Source: Clusia tigrina (lineage: Eukaryota; Arthropoda; Insecta; Diptera; Clusiidae). From it: a stretch of 64,000 nucleotides of DNA. Made by a program: the position numbers and the translations under genes. Under the pieces are notes generated by a model. That model ran no database searches. It was not told where the DNA came from and saw only the letters and a program-made list of their open reading frames with translations. Where the stretch lies: NCBI GenBank assembly GCA_920105625.2, contig CAKKTE020000093.1, forward strand, positions 558,001 to 622,000, in the 5' to 3' direction. This document shows positions 11,570 to 21,875 of this stretch, in pieces (the first letter of the stretch is position 1; the number at the start of each line of letters is the position of its first letter).

Positions 11570-12404
11570 ATGCTTTTTGCCGCCTCCGCTTCACACACAA
11601 ATGCACTGCCTTTCATTTGATCTTCACCAGTTTGCTTCTTTCTTGCTTTACAGTTACGTTTCCAGTGCCCTGGCTTTTTGCAATAAAAACATCTTCCAGA
11701 CTTACCATCTGCATTGTTATTGTTGTTTTCAAATTTGTGTGAGTGTGCCTTTTGTTTTGCAAAAAGAGCATTGCCGCTATCCACGCCGTTGATTAAGGTC
11801 TTCATACGAACTTCTTCTAGCTCAAGTCTTGCTTTTAAATTTTCTAACGTCTGTTGCTCAGGGCTCGTCGACTACCATGCACTGTAAAATTGAGAGAAAC
11901 TCGAAGGAAGAGTCATCAATATTTTTGTTATTACCATTGATGATGAAACAGCTTCCTTCAGCTGCGACACAAGCGTTTCCTGCTTTGAAATATGTAAAGC
12001 AACATCATCCTCAGGGTCTTTTTCAAAACTGTAGAATTTTTGTTGTAGCCTGTGTACAGTCGACGCGGATTTACATTCGTACACGTTTTCGAGTTTTTGC
12101 CACATTTCTTTTGCTGTCTTGCAATTCATTATATGGTGGTTGCTGTCCAACTGACAATACGATAATTTCTTGAGCCTTGCTATCACTTCTCAACCACTTC
12201 GCATCCCGTACCACGCCCCTGGGTTCAGCTACAGTTTTATTATCAGCTCCTGTACCGGCATTTGTCCCCGCAGCTACCGTGATTGGTTCATCAGATAAAC
12301 ACTGTCACGAGTCATCTGTGTTCAGAATTACCTTAATCTGAAAAAGCCATATTCCATTGGTCAGCTCTTTCTAATTTTTCAATTTTTGCCAAATTGCTTT
12401 CCAT
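11570..12404 (-). pseudogene. Copia gag with CCHC zinc knuckle, frameshifted
   Basis: The likely start is the ATG at 12404 (MESNLAKIEKLERADQWNM), soon broken by a stop. In another frame 12186-11872 reads NCKTAKEMWQKLENVYECKS and LQQKFYSFEKDPEDD, the capsid pattern of copia gag. A third piece carries the zinc knuckle CFYCKKPGHWKRNC (C-x2-C-x4-H-x4-C) near 11695-11650, followed by a basic stretch. At least two frameshifts (about 12340 and 11870) separate the pieces. The product would package element RNA in cytoplasmic particles. Confidence 0.8.
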
Positions 12405-12509
12405 GTTGTTTTTTTTAATTTAAATTTTTTAAATAACAATTATCAAAAACTTTACGTTCTGTCCAGATAATTTGCAAAAAAAAACTTTACTTTAACTTTA
12501 CTTTCGTGT

Positions 12510-12523
12510 CTGGGCCCAAAACC
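12510..12523 (-). promoter_or_regulatory. Copia primer binding site, initiator tRNA-Met type
   Basis: Directly inside the 5' LTR the minus strand reads GGTTTTGGGCCCAG. Drosophila copia has the closely similar GGTTATGGGCCCAG here, which pairs with the anticodon arm of initiator tRNA-Met, so the primer is an internal half-tRNA (established for copia). One base differs from the canonical site, where A would pair with the anticodon. Confidence 0.8.
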
Positions 12524-12698
12524 TGATAAAACTAGACCGAAAGGTTTGAGGGTTTGTAGAGAACTAACTTTATTAATAGTATACATATGTTTGTACATGT
12601 AGCATGTGTGTACTTAAGTAAAGAAGCATTGGAAGTAAATACAGTAGCAGTATTGGAGGTAAACACAGTGGGATATAATGTGATAAATATTCTTAACA
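12524..12698 (-). repeat. Copia 5' LTR
   Basis: 175 bp, same ends as the 3' LTR and about 97 percent identical to it by direct comparison. It would hold the element's promoter and transcript start; I could not place a TATA box with confidence. Confidence 0.95.
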
Positions 12699-13212
12699 CT
12701 ATTTTTTTTGTAATTTTTAAATAACTTAGTCTAGGTGACCTAAGTGCTACTTAATGTGTTTGTGTGTGTCAGCAAAAGTCCTTGATGAATTTAATGTCTG
12801 CATCGATGTCCTGTTTCGGGTTCCTTTCTTTAGAAGTTTTATGGAGTGCCTTTTGTTTGCTGTGTTTTTTTGTAGTATACAACTTTTTGCAGAAATTTTG
12901 GCAGGATCGCCATGTTGTGTGATATAAATAAACTGGGTAAAGCGTTCTGAACAACTGCCAATATATTGATAAGGTCGCATTAGGCGTTCAAAGAACTGAC
13001 AATATAAATTTTTTAGGCGTTCAAAGAACAGCCTTCTGCTAGGCGTTGCAAAGAATTGCTGGTGTCGTACTACCTATGTCAGCTTACGTTTACGGTATGC
13101 CGGGTTCGACTCTGACGCCCCAATCTACGTTAACGAATGCTAAACAAAGGTGAATTACAAGATAGTGCGAGCGGCAATCAGCTTGAAAAAAGAATAACAA
13201 CTGTCAGCAGTT
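12699..13212. other. Unassigned DNA with a short GGCGTTCAAAGAA repeat
   Basis: Right flank of copia. TAGGCGTTCAAAGAACTG and close variants occur three times (about 12982, 13012 and 13036), with a weaker match near 12938. A minus-strand frame at 12954-12769 is Lys-rich and unrecognised. No other structure seen. Confidence 0.4.
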
Positions 13213-14962
13213 TTCAGCAACAATAATCACGAGGTCGCCGTGAATAGACGTGTTTATTTTCCTGTGCGTAAATCAGTTTTGAGTGAAAGACAAAAACAAA
13301 CAACATAAATTGGTGATTAGTGAAAACACAATGTAAAGAAGTTTACTAAGTCCCTCGCGAATGCAGAAATTAATAGCAACAATGCAGCGAACTTAGCCAC
13401 TCAGCCGATTGCTCTAGCTCAGCGCACACATTCCAACGCTCCTGCAACAAAGTAAAAAATGCCAAGCAACCGGAATGAAAAATCTTGCTCTCCGTTTCAT
13501 TCCATGAGTAAACCAAAAAATCATGAAAAAACATCCAAACAAAATCAAAGATCGAGCTCTCCGCCGCTTAACAAAATTGAGCTCGTGAGAGACTGCACTA
13601 ACCCAGGAACCAATTTATCAAATATATGCTCTCCCCAACAACGCCCTACAGCAAATTGGAAGCAGATACCAAACAAAAATAATAATAAAGGCGCTAGGTC
13701 AAGTCCAGAGTCTGAATCGCGAAATGCCTTAAAACAATAAACATTAGTGAAATACTGGCTTGGAACAACAACAGTTAACACTTCAAACAGATTTGCTGAA
13801 TTAGCACAGGATAATGGATACAGAGGTAACGCCAAAAGTACAGAAACCTCCTCCAATTTTTATATCAGAGGTGGATAACATCTAGCCGTTAAGAGAGCTA
13901 TTAAACGTTATAGCACCAAATGAATACGTGATTAAACTACTAAAAGGTGGAGCAGTCAAAATATAGCAAAAAATTAGAAGATAAGTACAGAACAATAACA
14001 CAAGCACTTTGCGACAAAAATACGGTATTCCATACATACAATCTAAAAAAAGACAAAACATTTGATGTTGTCTTGAAGGGAATACACCATAAAGTGCCAC
14101 TACAAAATATTAAGGAGACAATAAAAGCATTTGGCCACGAATTGGTACATATATCTAATATTTAGCAAAAAGTTACAAAAACCGCCCTCCCAATATTTTA
14201 TTTAAATCTGAAACAGAATTCAAAGAACAGAGAAATATATGATATCAAGGCAATATTATACACAAAAGTAATTTTTGAACCACCTCGACCCAAAAAGACC
14301 AATTCCACAGAGTACCAAATGCCAGCGTTACGGACATACTAACAACTTTTGTGACCATACTTCACGCTGTGTAATATGTGCTCTTAATCATTCAGAAGGA
14401 AGGACAAATCATCAAACGTCCAGTGCGTTTTGTACGGAGGCGACCACCCAGGAAACTATAAGGGTTGTACAGTTTATAAGAAACTCCAGCAAAAAATGTA
14501 TCTCACACTTCGTGAAAAAGAAGTAGTTACAACTCGAATCAAAAGTCCCCTAAATGCTTAATTAAATCAAAGCAAAATACAACCAGGCACCACGAACGCT
14601 GAAATTCAAAAAAATGTAAAGCCAACAGAACAAACTGAAAAACCACCATACCTCATCAAGAGAAACCCAACGACATGACCGAATTAAAATCAATAATGAA
14701 AAATCTCATGAAACAAATGAGCACTATTCTCAACATTAAGAAAAGACTGATTGAGAAACGTAAACTACGAGAAACATTGCAAACTACGAGGTATCAAAGT
14801 GACAAACCAAATTTAACAAGGCAATAAATGCACTAAAACAGTTACTATGCGACAGAAATCGCAATAAGTTACAGAGTTTTCTGGCAAACCTTTCATCCAC
14901 AGAAGCAACGGACCACTCACTATGGAAAGATACTCAATCTTTAAAGCGACCAACCTTTTATG
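13213..14962 (+). mobile_element. Jockey-like LINE, copy 1, internally deleted
   Basis: Plus-strand element with a 5' region, gag-like ORF1 (13459-14640) and then, from about 14745, a sudden jump to the endonuclease-RT linker (ACTACGAGGTATC at about 14780, which matches 20246 in copy 2). The endonuclease is therefore deleted. The copy ends at about 14962, where the hAT terminal repeat begins. 13831 onwards aligns to 18361 onwards in copy 2 at high identity. Confidence 0.8.
13459..14640 (+). pseudogene. Jockey ORF1 (gag-like, zinc knuckles), frameshifted
   Basis: Starts MPSNRNEKSCSPFHSMS (13459-13740). After frame changes it contains DKNTVFHTYNLKKDKTFDVV and LKGIHHKVPLQNIKETIKAF (13990-14130), the RNA-binding region of Jockey gag. 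Then PIPQSTKCQRYGHTNNFCDH (CCHC knuckle, about 14300-14360), CVICALNH and the remains of the next knuckle follow (14360-14450). At least three frameshifts or stops occur (13738-13740, about 13880, 14163-14165). The product would bind LINE RNA. Confidence 0.8.
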
Positions 14963-14963
14963 G

Positions 14964-16181
14964 CAGGGGTAAGCAACCTTTCTAATCAAATGGCCAATTT
15001 AAATTTTAAAATTTTTGGCGGGTCGTACAATTTTTTCGATACAAGCAGATCAATATCAACCGGAATTGATGAGGTAACGTACGTAGCTTTCTAATCGCAT
15101 CACTCAGTTTTGATCGGTGGTCATTTTTGATTAATTTCATGGTAGAAAATAATTGTTCGCAAACAGACATCTTTCGCTTTGCATTTTGCGTCAAAAGCGG
15201 AAATTTCTTAGGGCTCACATACGATTTATAAAAATGTTCGATGTTTACTGAGAAAAATACATTTTTTAAATCGGTATTATTCTGCATGTCAATCATTTCC
15301 ATTTGAAAGTCTTCGGGAACTGTATCCACATCGATATTAAATGGCGATCAAAACATTTTTATGGAAACCGCTGTCTTCTCAGCTTTGAACATTTGGAATC
15401 GTAATTGAAATTCTTTGATTAAAATGTCTATATATTGTGCGTATTTTTGAGAAGTAGTAACGATTTCTTTTTCTAAATGTGGAAAGTGAGACACATTATT
15501 CTGCAAAAGATGCTGTTTCCACAATTTTAATTTGCGCTCAAAGCCCTGAATTTTATCATACAAATTGTGAATAAACTGTCCTTTGCCTTGAAGTTCCACA
15601 TTAAGATCATTGAGATGCTGAGTCATGTCGATAAAAAACCCAAAATCGCACATCCATTCTTTATTACCAAAATGAGGAAACGCATATCCAAGAACAATTG
15701 TATTTCGCTTTTTAAGTTGTATACTCTTTTTAGTATTGCACCTTTACTAAGCCAACGTAATTCACTTTCTAAATCTTTCAGGAATTCTTTAAATTCACGG
15801 TAATTTAACGCACGCGACTTTATAAAATTAATTAATTTAATTATTAACATAATTCCTGTGACCTTCTTAATGTCTTGAAATAGCCTTCCCGATACTTCTA
15901 CCTCCATGATTGACATTGCTCGTGCTCCATCTGTCGATATACCAATAATCTTTTCTAATAAAATTTAAAAATTTTCCAACACAGACTTTAGTTCATCGTA
16001 TAGGTCTTTTCCGGTTGTAGTCCCTTGCATTGGAATCAGTGTACACAATTCTTCGCTAATATTCAATTTGGTGACAATACCACGTAAAAATATAGCCAGT
16101 AGTGCTGTATCGTTAATATCAAGTGCCAAAGAACAGTATTCGAATTTTGCATTTCGTTCACGAATTGTTGGAGATTTTATT
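14964..16181 (-). mobile_element. hAT DNA transposon remnant, one end lost
   Basis: The left end shows a hAT-type terminal repeat CAGGGGTAAGCAACC at 14964-14978. Transposase fragments run on the minus strand to about 16170. The matching terminal repeat is not found; at 16181 the sequence passes into a BEL-type LTR, so the 5' end was lost or separated by that insertion. The 8-bp target duplication cannot be tested. Confidence 0.75.
15006..16170 (-). pseudogene. hAT transposase, broken into frames
   Basis: Minus-strand pieces in order: SLALDINDTALLAIFLRGIV and PMQGTTTGKDLYDEL (16170-15960), ISTDGARAMS (about 15930), NFIKSRALNYREFKEFLKDL then ELRWLSKGAILKRVYNLKSE (15840-15700), FGFFIDMTQHLNDLNVELQG (15650-15580) and FPLLTQNAKRKMS (about 15200). 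This is the hAT group also represented by vertebrate GTF2IRD2/ZBED-type genes (from memory). Stops and frame changes at about 15955, 15650 and 15340 disable it. It would have cut and pasted the transposon. Confidence 0.75.
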
Positions 16182-16757
16182 TGTTATTGTTATTAATTTC
16201 TTTGTAATTGCTCGATTTTAATTAATCGTTCTTATTTCATATAAATTTTATGTTACAAGGTATATCGTATAAAAATTGAGCCGCCCTAATGATTCAATTA
16301 TTATAAAGGGCATCGCAACAATAACATCACAAAGTAAATGTTAATTTCATTAGTTGCGCTTTGTGTCGCTGTTCTTGTTCGACTTAGTATGGTCCGCTAA
16401 CTTAGTATTGTTATTGTTGTTGTTGTTCGAACCATTTTACTGATGCGAACAGATTTACATATATACATACCTGCATATGTAAATAACAATTATGTTTTTT
16501 TGGCTCTTTATCGTTTTAACGACAGCATCGAAAAGAAAGAAGAAAAAAGGTTTTTGAAGAAATCAAGGGTAAATTAAGCGATAACTGCCGTGCTGCTTAA
16601 ATCGTTTTTATTAAGATAGTGACCTGTCTCAGCATTAATTAGTTAACTTAAATAAATATTAAGTATTTGCTACATTTAAATAAATAAAGTCGTAGTTTAA
16701 ATTCATCACAATTGTTTTATTTTGTGGCTGGCTCAGTGAGCCAAAATAACTCGTACA
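16182..16757 (+). repeat. Probable BEL 5' LTR
   Basis: Begins TGTTATTGTTATTAAT and ends TCGTACA, about 576 bp, immediately before the primer site. Boundaries rest on TG/CA ends and primer-site position because no second LTR is present. Confidence 0.6.
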
Positions 16758-16763
16758 TTTTAA

Positions 16764-16778
16764 TGGTGCCGAAACCCG
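16764..16778 (+). promoter_or_regulatory. BEL primer binding site
   Basis: TGGTGCCGAAACCCG six bases after the probable LTR end. This tRNA-complementary motif is usual at this place in BEL/Pao elements. I do not assign the tRNA. Confidence 0.65.
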
Positions 16779-16855
16779 AGAATTAAGTGCTTTTTTGAAA
16801 GAAGGTACTGTACCCTCTTTATTTTATTAAATTGTTGATTCGTGTCGTGCTTAAA

Positions 16856-18360
16856 ATGGAGGATATGTCGCGAGCAATTGAAGAGCAGCGTATGGTTGTG
16901 GATCGTTTAACGCGATTAATCGAAGAATTCGAAAAACTTCCTTCTAACGCCAAAACTCGTGGCCTGGCTCAAACATTCTTAACAAAATTAGAGGAAATAA
17001 ATAAATTGTTCGAGTGTAACCATGACCAAATTTATGATCACGTTCTCAATAATTCGGTCTCGGTTAACGACGTCCCATATCTCCAAGAGGATTTATATAC
17101 GACCTTTATCACGAAATTTCTTGTCGCCAAAGGCTCGCTTTTGGATATTATTTCCGAGTATGAAAAGGCTGCCTCTCCAAGCCTTCATGCAAGCACATTT
17201 AGAGCAAATATTTTTGCAAACGAGTTCGTTTCAACCGATGTCAGATTACCAAAAATTGATATTCCTACCTTTAATGGAGATTATCTAGAATGGCTTTCGC
17301 ATAGGGATATGTTCGTTTCCCTGGTCCATTCCAACCAACGTCTGTCCCAAGTCCAAAAATACTATTTTTTTAAAAACTCTTGTAAAGATACACCTCTGTC
17401 AATTTTAAATGAATATCCGGCTTGTGACGCGAGTTATGAACTTGCCTGGTCCGCTTTGTCGCGGCGTTATCACAATAGGAGAAAAATTTGTGATACAGTT
17501 TTTAGAAAACTGTTTGATATACCTCATGTGAGAGCATTAAAAAAATTCTTGATACCACTCACAATTGTTTGGCTCTTTTTGGTACACTGGAGGTCAATTG
17601 TGAATACTGGGATCCCATTCTTATTCATATTACGGTTGGCAAGTTGGACCTGCAAACTTGCAAGGAATGGGAACAATCTCTTAAAGCCTCAACGGACATT
17701 CCAAAAATTGATGATTTGTTCGATTTTCTCGAAATGACTTTTCGTACCCTTGAGTCCATTAATGACCACAATTCATTTCCGAATAAACCTAGCTCTTTTA
17801 AACAAAATGTAAATCGTCGTGTTCATATGGTAGCCCTTGGAAATGAGAACTGCCCCTGCTGCGGAAAACGACACCCGTTGTACAAATGTTTTAAGTTCGC
17901 GGCCCTGCCGTCTGCTGCCAAGCGTGAACTTATGTTCTCAAAGAAGATTTGTAGAAACTGCCTCAACATTGGTCATTATGCTCAAGATTGCAAGCTGCAA
18001 ACTCGTTGCAAAGTTTGTAAAGCATCTCATCATACGATTATACATAAAGAATTTACAAAAACAACAAATATACCAAGCTCATCAAATAATCAAGTTGTTC
18101 CTGCTGTTGAAACCCCTATCACTTCTGCTGCTCAAAGTAAAGCTGGCACTTCCCTTCAATGCAACTTTTCTCTACTAAGTGCTACAGAAAAGCCTCAAGT
18201 TTTGTTAGCCACAATTCGTGTTTTAGTGCAAACACCTTTTGGCACTTTTAAGCTTCGCGCAATATTGGACCAAGGCGCACAAGCCACTTTAATTACTGAG
18301 CAAGCTGCCCGGCTTTTGAAATTAAAGAGAGAAAATAATTTCGCCCACATCAACGATAAG
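16856..18360 (+). pseudogene. BEL gag and protease start, frameshifted
   Basis: The start is taken at the ATG at 16856 (MEDMSRAIEEQRMVV), as the earlier in-frame codons precede it in the leader. The DUF1759-like gag region has VRLPKIDIPTFNGDYLEWLS near 17245-17300. A frameshift near 17530-17570 changes frame. The second part (to 18360) has TCKEWEQSLK, finger motifs CPCCGKRHPLYKCF, CRNCLNIGHYAQDC and CKVCKASHHTIIH (17850-18040), and the aspartic protease motif ILDQGAQATLITEQAARLL (18270-18320). The order is typical of BEL elements. Confidence 0.85.
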
Positions 18361-18387
18361 GCCAAAACTACAGAAACCTACTCAAAT

Positions 18388-19155
18388 TTTTATATCAGAG
18401 TTGGATAACATCTAGCCGTTTAGAGAGCTATTAAACGTTATAGCACCAAATGAATACGTGATTAAACTACTAAAAGGTGGAGCAGTCAAAATATAGCAAA
18501 AAATTAGAAGATAAGTACAGAACAATAGCACAAGCACTTGGCGACAAAAATACGGTATTCCATACATACAATCTAAAAAAAGACAAAACATTTGATGTTG
18601 TCTTGAAGGGAATACACCATAAAGTGCCACTACAGAATATTAAGGAGACAATAAAAGCATTTGGCCACGAATTGGTACATATATCTAATATTTAGCAAAG
18701 AGTTACAAAAACCGCCGTCCCAATTTTTTATTTAAATCTGAAACAGAATTCAAACAACAGAGAAATATATGATATCAAGGCAATATTATAAACAAAAGTA
18801 ATTTTTGAACCACCTCGACCCAAAAGACTAAAACCACAGTGTACCAAATGCCAGCGTTATGGATACACTAAAAAACTTCTGCAACCATACGTCACGATGT
18901 GTAAAATGCGCTCTTAATCATTCTACTACTACAGAATGCAGAAGGAAGGACAAATCATCAAATGTCCAGTGCGTCTTGAGCGGAGGCGACCACCCAGCAA
19001 ACTATAAGGGTTGTCCAATTTATAAGGAACTCCAGCAAAAAATTTATCTCACCCTTCGTAAAAAAGAAGTAGTTACAACTCGGACTAAAAATTCCCTAAA
19101 TGCTCCATTAAACCAAAGCCAAATACAACCAGGCACCACGTACGCTGAAATTTAA
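18388..19155 (+). pseudogene. Jockey ORF1 copy 2, broken
   Basis: Contains DKNTVFHTYNLKKDKTFDVV (18540-18600), KCQRYG (about 18843-18860), then FCNHTSRCVKCALNHS, NVQCVLSGGDHPANYKGC and IYKELQQKIYLTLRKKEVV (18880-19070), the successive zinc knuckles of Jockey gag. Stops near 18415 and 18695 and frame changes around 18690-18860 break it. The knuckle region is better preserved than in copy 1. Confidence 0.8.
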
Positions 19156-19325
19156 AAAAATGTAAAACCAACAGAACAAACTGAGAAATCACCAGACAAT
19201 AACATACCTAATCAAGAGAAAGCCAACGACATGACCAAACTAAAATCGATTACGAAAAATCTCATTGAACAAATGAGCACTATTCACAACCTTCTTATGA
19301 CAATCGTGGCAAAAATAGTGTAAAA

Positions 19326-20447
19326 ATGACTTCTCTTATAATAGCTGTATGGAGCGCCATGTTCCAGCCCAACATATTCAAGAGGTGAAACATTTTCTTA
19401 CAGAACAAAAGATTGATATCATTTTAGTTTTTGAAACTCATTTCACATTAAAAAGCTATAAAAATCCCTCAATACAATATACGAGTATACTCCACAAACC
19501 ATCCTATGGGAACCGCAAGAGGTGGCACAGCTATCATAGTAAACAACAATATAAAATATCAACTTCTAGATAAATACCAATACCCACATATTCAAGGAAC
19601 CAGCATAGCTATATTTGACCAACTATCACTTATGTTTACTGTCCACCTAGACATGCTGTTAAAAAACACCAATTTGACAATTTTTTTCAAACTTTGGGGC
19701 CAAAATTTGCTGTTGCTAGCGACTACGACTCAAAGCACACTCAGTGGGGTTCAAGAACAATAAACTCAAAAGGCAGAGAGCTTCTAAATACCATTCTGTT
19801 TAATAAATACACGTACTTATCAACCGGAGAACCAACGTTCTGGCCTTCAGATAATAAAAAATCCCTGCCGTCATCGATTTTTGCGTAATGAAAGGCATTG
19901 CATTAAATAATGTAACAGCAGAATCGTGTTTAGATCTATCTTCTGATCATTCACCTTTTTTATATACATGAACTCCAAACCAGTGATGAAACAATGTCCC
20001 CATCTTTGCCAAACTAACTAACGAACTGTCTCCAAATCAGACAAATATAGTATGAGACACTTCCTCTTAAAATTCGTCTCAAATGTAAAGAAGAAATATA
20101 GATAGATAGATGAAGCTGCAGAAATATTTATATGGACTACTCAGCAAGCAGCATGGATGTCTACTCCAAAATTACGGAACCATGTTTAAAAACTGACGCA
20201 GATATTAAGAACATTCTAGTTGCGAAATGTAAACTACGAAAAATATGGCGAACTACGAGGTATCCAAGTGATAAAACAATATTTAACAAGGCAACAAAGG
20301 CACTAAAACAGCTACTATACGAGTACGGCAGAAATAAGCTTCAGAGTGCTCTGGCAAACCTTTCATCCACAGAAGCAACGGACTACTCACTATGGAAAGC
20401 TACTCAATCATTAAACCGACGAACCATATATGTTCCCCCAATAAGAA
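19326..20447 (+). pseudogene. Jockey endonuclease and linker, broken
   Basis: ORF2 begins MTSLIIAVWSA (19326). Frames then give QHIQEVKHFLTEQKIDIILV with ETHF, GTARGGTAIIVNNNIKYQLL, LGPKFAVASDYDSKHTQWGS and GEPTFWPSDNKKSLP, the endonuclease core of Jockey elements. The linker KLRKIWRTTRYPSDKTIFNK and LKQLLYEYGRNK ends at VPPIR (20440). Frame changes at about 19360, 19510, 19690 and 19885 are needed, so no product is possible. Confidence 0.8.
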
Positions 20448-20552
20448 GCGAAACAGATCACATGATGTAACGTTTTCGGCTTCAAGGAGACATAAGATCG
20501 CCAAAACATCCACAGCAACAGAGGGTCCATCGACGAGCACAAGGCGACCATA

Positions 20553-21105
20553 CCAAGAACATACTTGGGAATTGTTTTGAACCAAGTGGAAGAAATGCTG
20601 AATATCACAAAAAACTTTGTGAAAAAAAGCTGCGGGTAAGGCATAGGGTGCGAAGCATCCACATCTCTACGAAATAGAATACGCTCGGGGTTAGGGGGGT
20701 AGTCCTCAGGATAGTGATATGCGTAATATAGTCCTGTGTTGGATCCTTAGCCTATACTCTACCAAAACCGATGAGTCACATCCTGCTCGAGGCGACCCTG
20801 CCACTTACTGAACACAAAGGATCTAGACTGGAGAGTCAATAAACACTTCCCCCCTAATCCAGGGTGTTATGCGTGTCCGTGCCTATTGGATGGGTTTTGC
20901 AGTCAATGGGTTATCCGCGTAGACTGTATTCGACGCCTCCGAAACCAGGCCGCATCGGGGAGTAACGGTGGCCTTACCGTGGCATAGGGCTCTGGCACGG
21001 TGGACCGCCATTTCCCTCAAAAAAGCCTTGATTGCCCAAGCCTTCGGGGGAGGGCAGTCGTACGAAAAAGATGGAAACGAAACATAAACAAAACAACATA
21101 AAAAC
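20553..21105 (+). repeat. Leader-like segment shared with 49776-50340
   Basis: High identity to 49776-50340 by eye, with a few substitutions and one indel around 20780. It contains CCAAGAACATACTTGGGAAT near its start, a GGGTGTTATGCGTGTCCGTG region at about 20860, and ends at ACATAAAAAC. The later half resembles the 5' region of LINE A. The earlier half ends a frame reading VLNQVEEMLNITKNFVKK. Confidence 0.8.
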
Positions 21106-21694
21106 ATCAGTAGAAAAGACAATCCACCATAAACAGTACACGCTGGCGGCCTTTCTGGACATAGAAGGGGCTTTTAACAACGTTAGTAACAAAGCAATTC
21201 TGGACTCTCTCACCATGGTAGGGGTTGAGGAAGTTCTTAGGGAGTGGATAGTGGCAATGCTTAGGACTAGGGTCATTCAGTCTCAGCTGGGTAACACGGT
21301 TCTCATCAAACATGTCAGCAGAGGAACACCACAAGGTGGGGTGATTTCACCCCTATTGTGGCTACTGGTAATTGATAACATTCTCGGCATACTACATTCA
21401 ATGGGGGTTAAGACGGTAGCATACGCGGCCGATGTAGTGATAGCTGTGTCAGGTATGTTCCCCAGTGTAATAAGTGATATTATGCAAAAGGGGCTGGACA
21501 AACTGAATTCCTGGGCCACAGGATGTGGACTAGGTGTGAATCGAGAAAAGACAGAACTGATACTTTTCACTAGCAAGTCCAAGACTCCGATCTTTAAACT
21601 TCCGACACTTCATGGACAACTTAGGAGTTATTCTGGACCGCAAGCTAAATTGGAGAACCAATATTTGAGTTACGGGTCAGGAAAGCCCACGTAG
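21106..21694 (+). pseudogene. LOA-like reverse transcriptase, copy A1
   Basis: Encodes SVEKTIHHKQYTLAAF, FLDIEGAFNNVSNKAILDSL, the motif RGTPQGGVISPLLWLLVIDN and a thumb with NREKTELILF. The catalytic box reads AYAADVVIAV where copy A2 reads YADDVVIAV: the first aspartate codon is GCC at 21428-21430. The N-terminal fingers are missing because the RT is joined directly to the leader. The frame closes at 21694. Catalytically dead copy. Confidence 0.85.
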
Positions 21695-21875
21695 CTTTCT
21701 ACGCATGCAAGAAAATGTTTGGGAAAAATGGGGAATACGCCCCCATATCACTCACTGGATGTACGAAGCAATCGTGCGTCCAATACTAACTTAGACTGAG
21801 AGACTGAGTAGGGTTCAAAGAACAGCTGCCGCTGGCATTGCAGGACTTCAAGGTTAGATTTCCCTCAAGAAAATT

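Larger units (their letters stand above)
8836..12698 (-). mobile_element. Copia retrotransposon, internally deleted, with target duplication
   Basis: Two 175-bp LTRs (8836-9010 and 12524-12698, TG...CA ends, five mismatches) bound the element. The 5-bp sequence CTATT lies directly outside both ends (8831-8835 and 12699-12703), a perfect target site duplication. Between them, on the minus strand, are the primer site, gag with zinc knuckle, protease, pre-integrase domain, RT and RNase H in Ty1/copia order. The catalytic core of integrase is missing, gag and pol have frameshifts, and the RT active site is altered, so this copy looks dead though structurally complete at its ends. Confidence 0.95.
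16182..18361 (+). mobile_element. BEL/Pao retrotransposon, 5' half
   Basis: A probable LTR (16182-16757), a primer site (16764-16778), then gag with CCHC/CCHH fingers and the A17-type protease start. The element stops at about 18361, inside the protease, where it is fused to the second Jockey copy across the short shared sequence GCCAAAA. RT, RNase H, integrase and the 3' LTR are absent from the window. Confidence 0.8.
18361..20447 (+). mobile_element. Jockey-like LINE, copy 2, 5' part
   Basis: Aligns to copy 1 from 13831 onwards (18361 equals 13831 plus 4530) and additionally retains the endonuclease. It begins abruptly inside ORF1 at the fusion with BEL and stops at about 20447 inside the linker before RT, where LOA-like LINE A1 begins. 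A Jockey RT and 3' half resume at 22858, so both may be one element. Confidence 0.8.

Noticed and set aside
9330..11792. Plus-strand open frames across the copia element (for example 9330-9557, 11524-11792)
   Set aside because: They are antisense shadows of the copia pol and gag frames.
8836..12698. Copia as an active element
   Set aside because: Frameshifts in gag and pol, missing integrase core and an altered RT catalytic residue.
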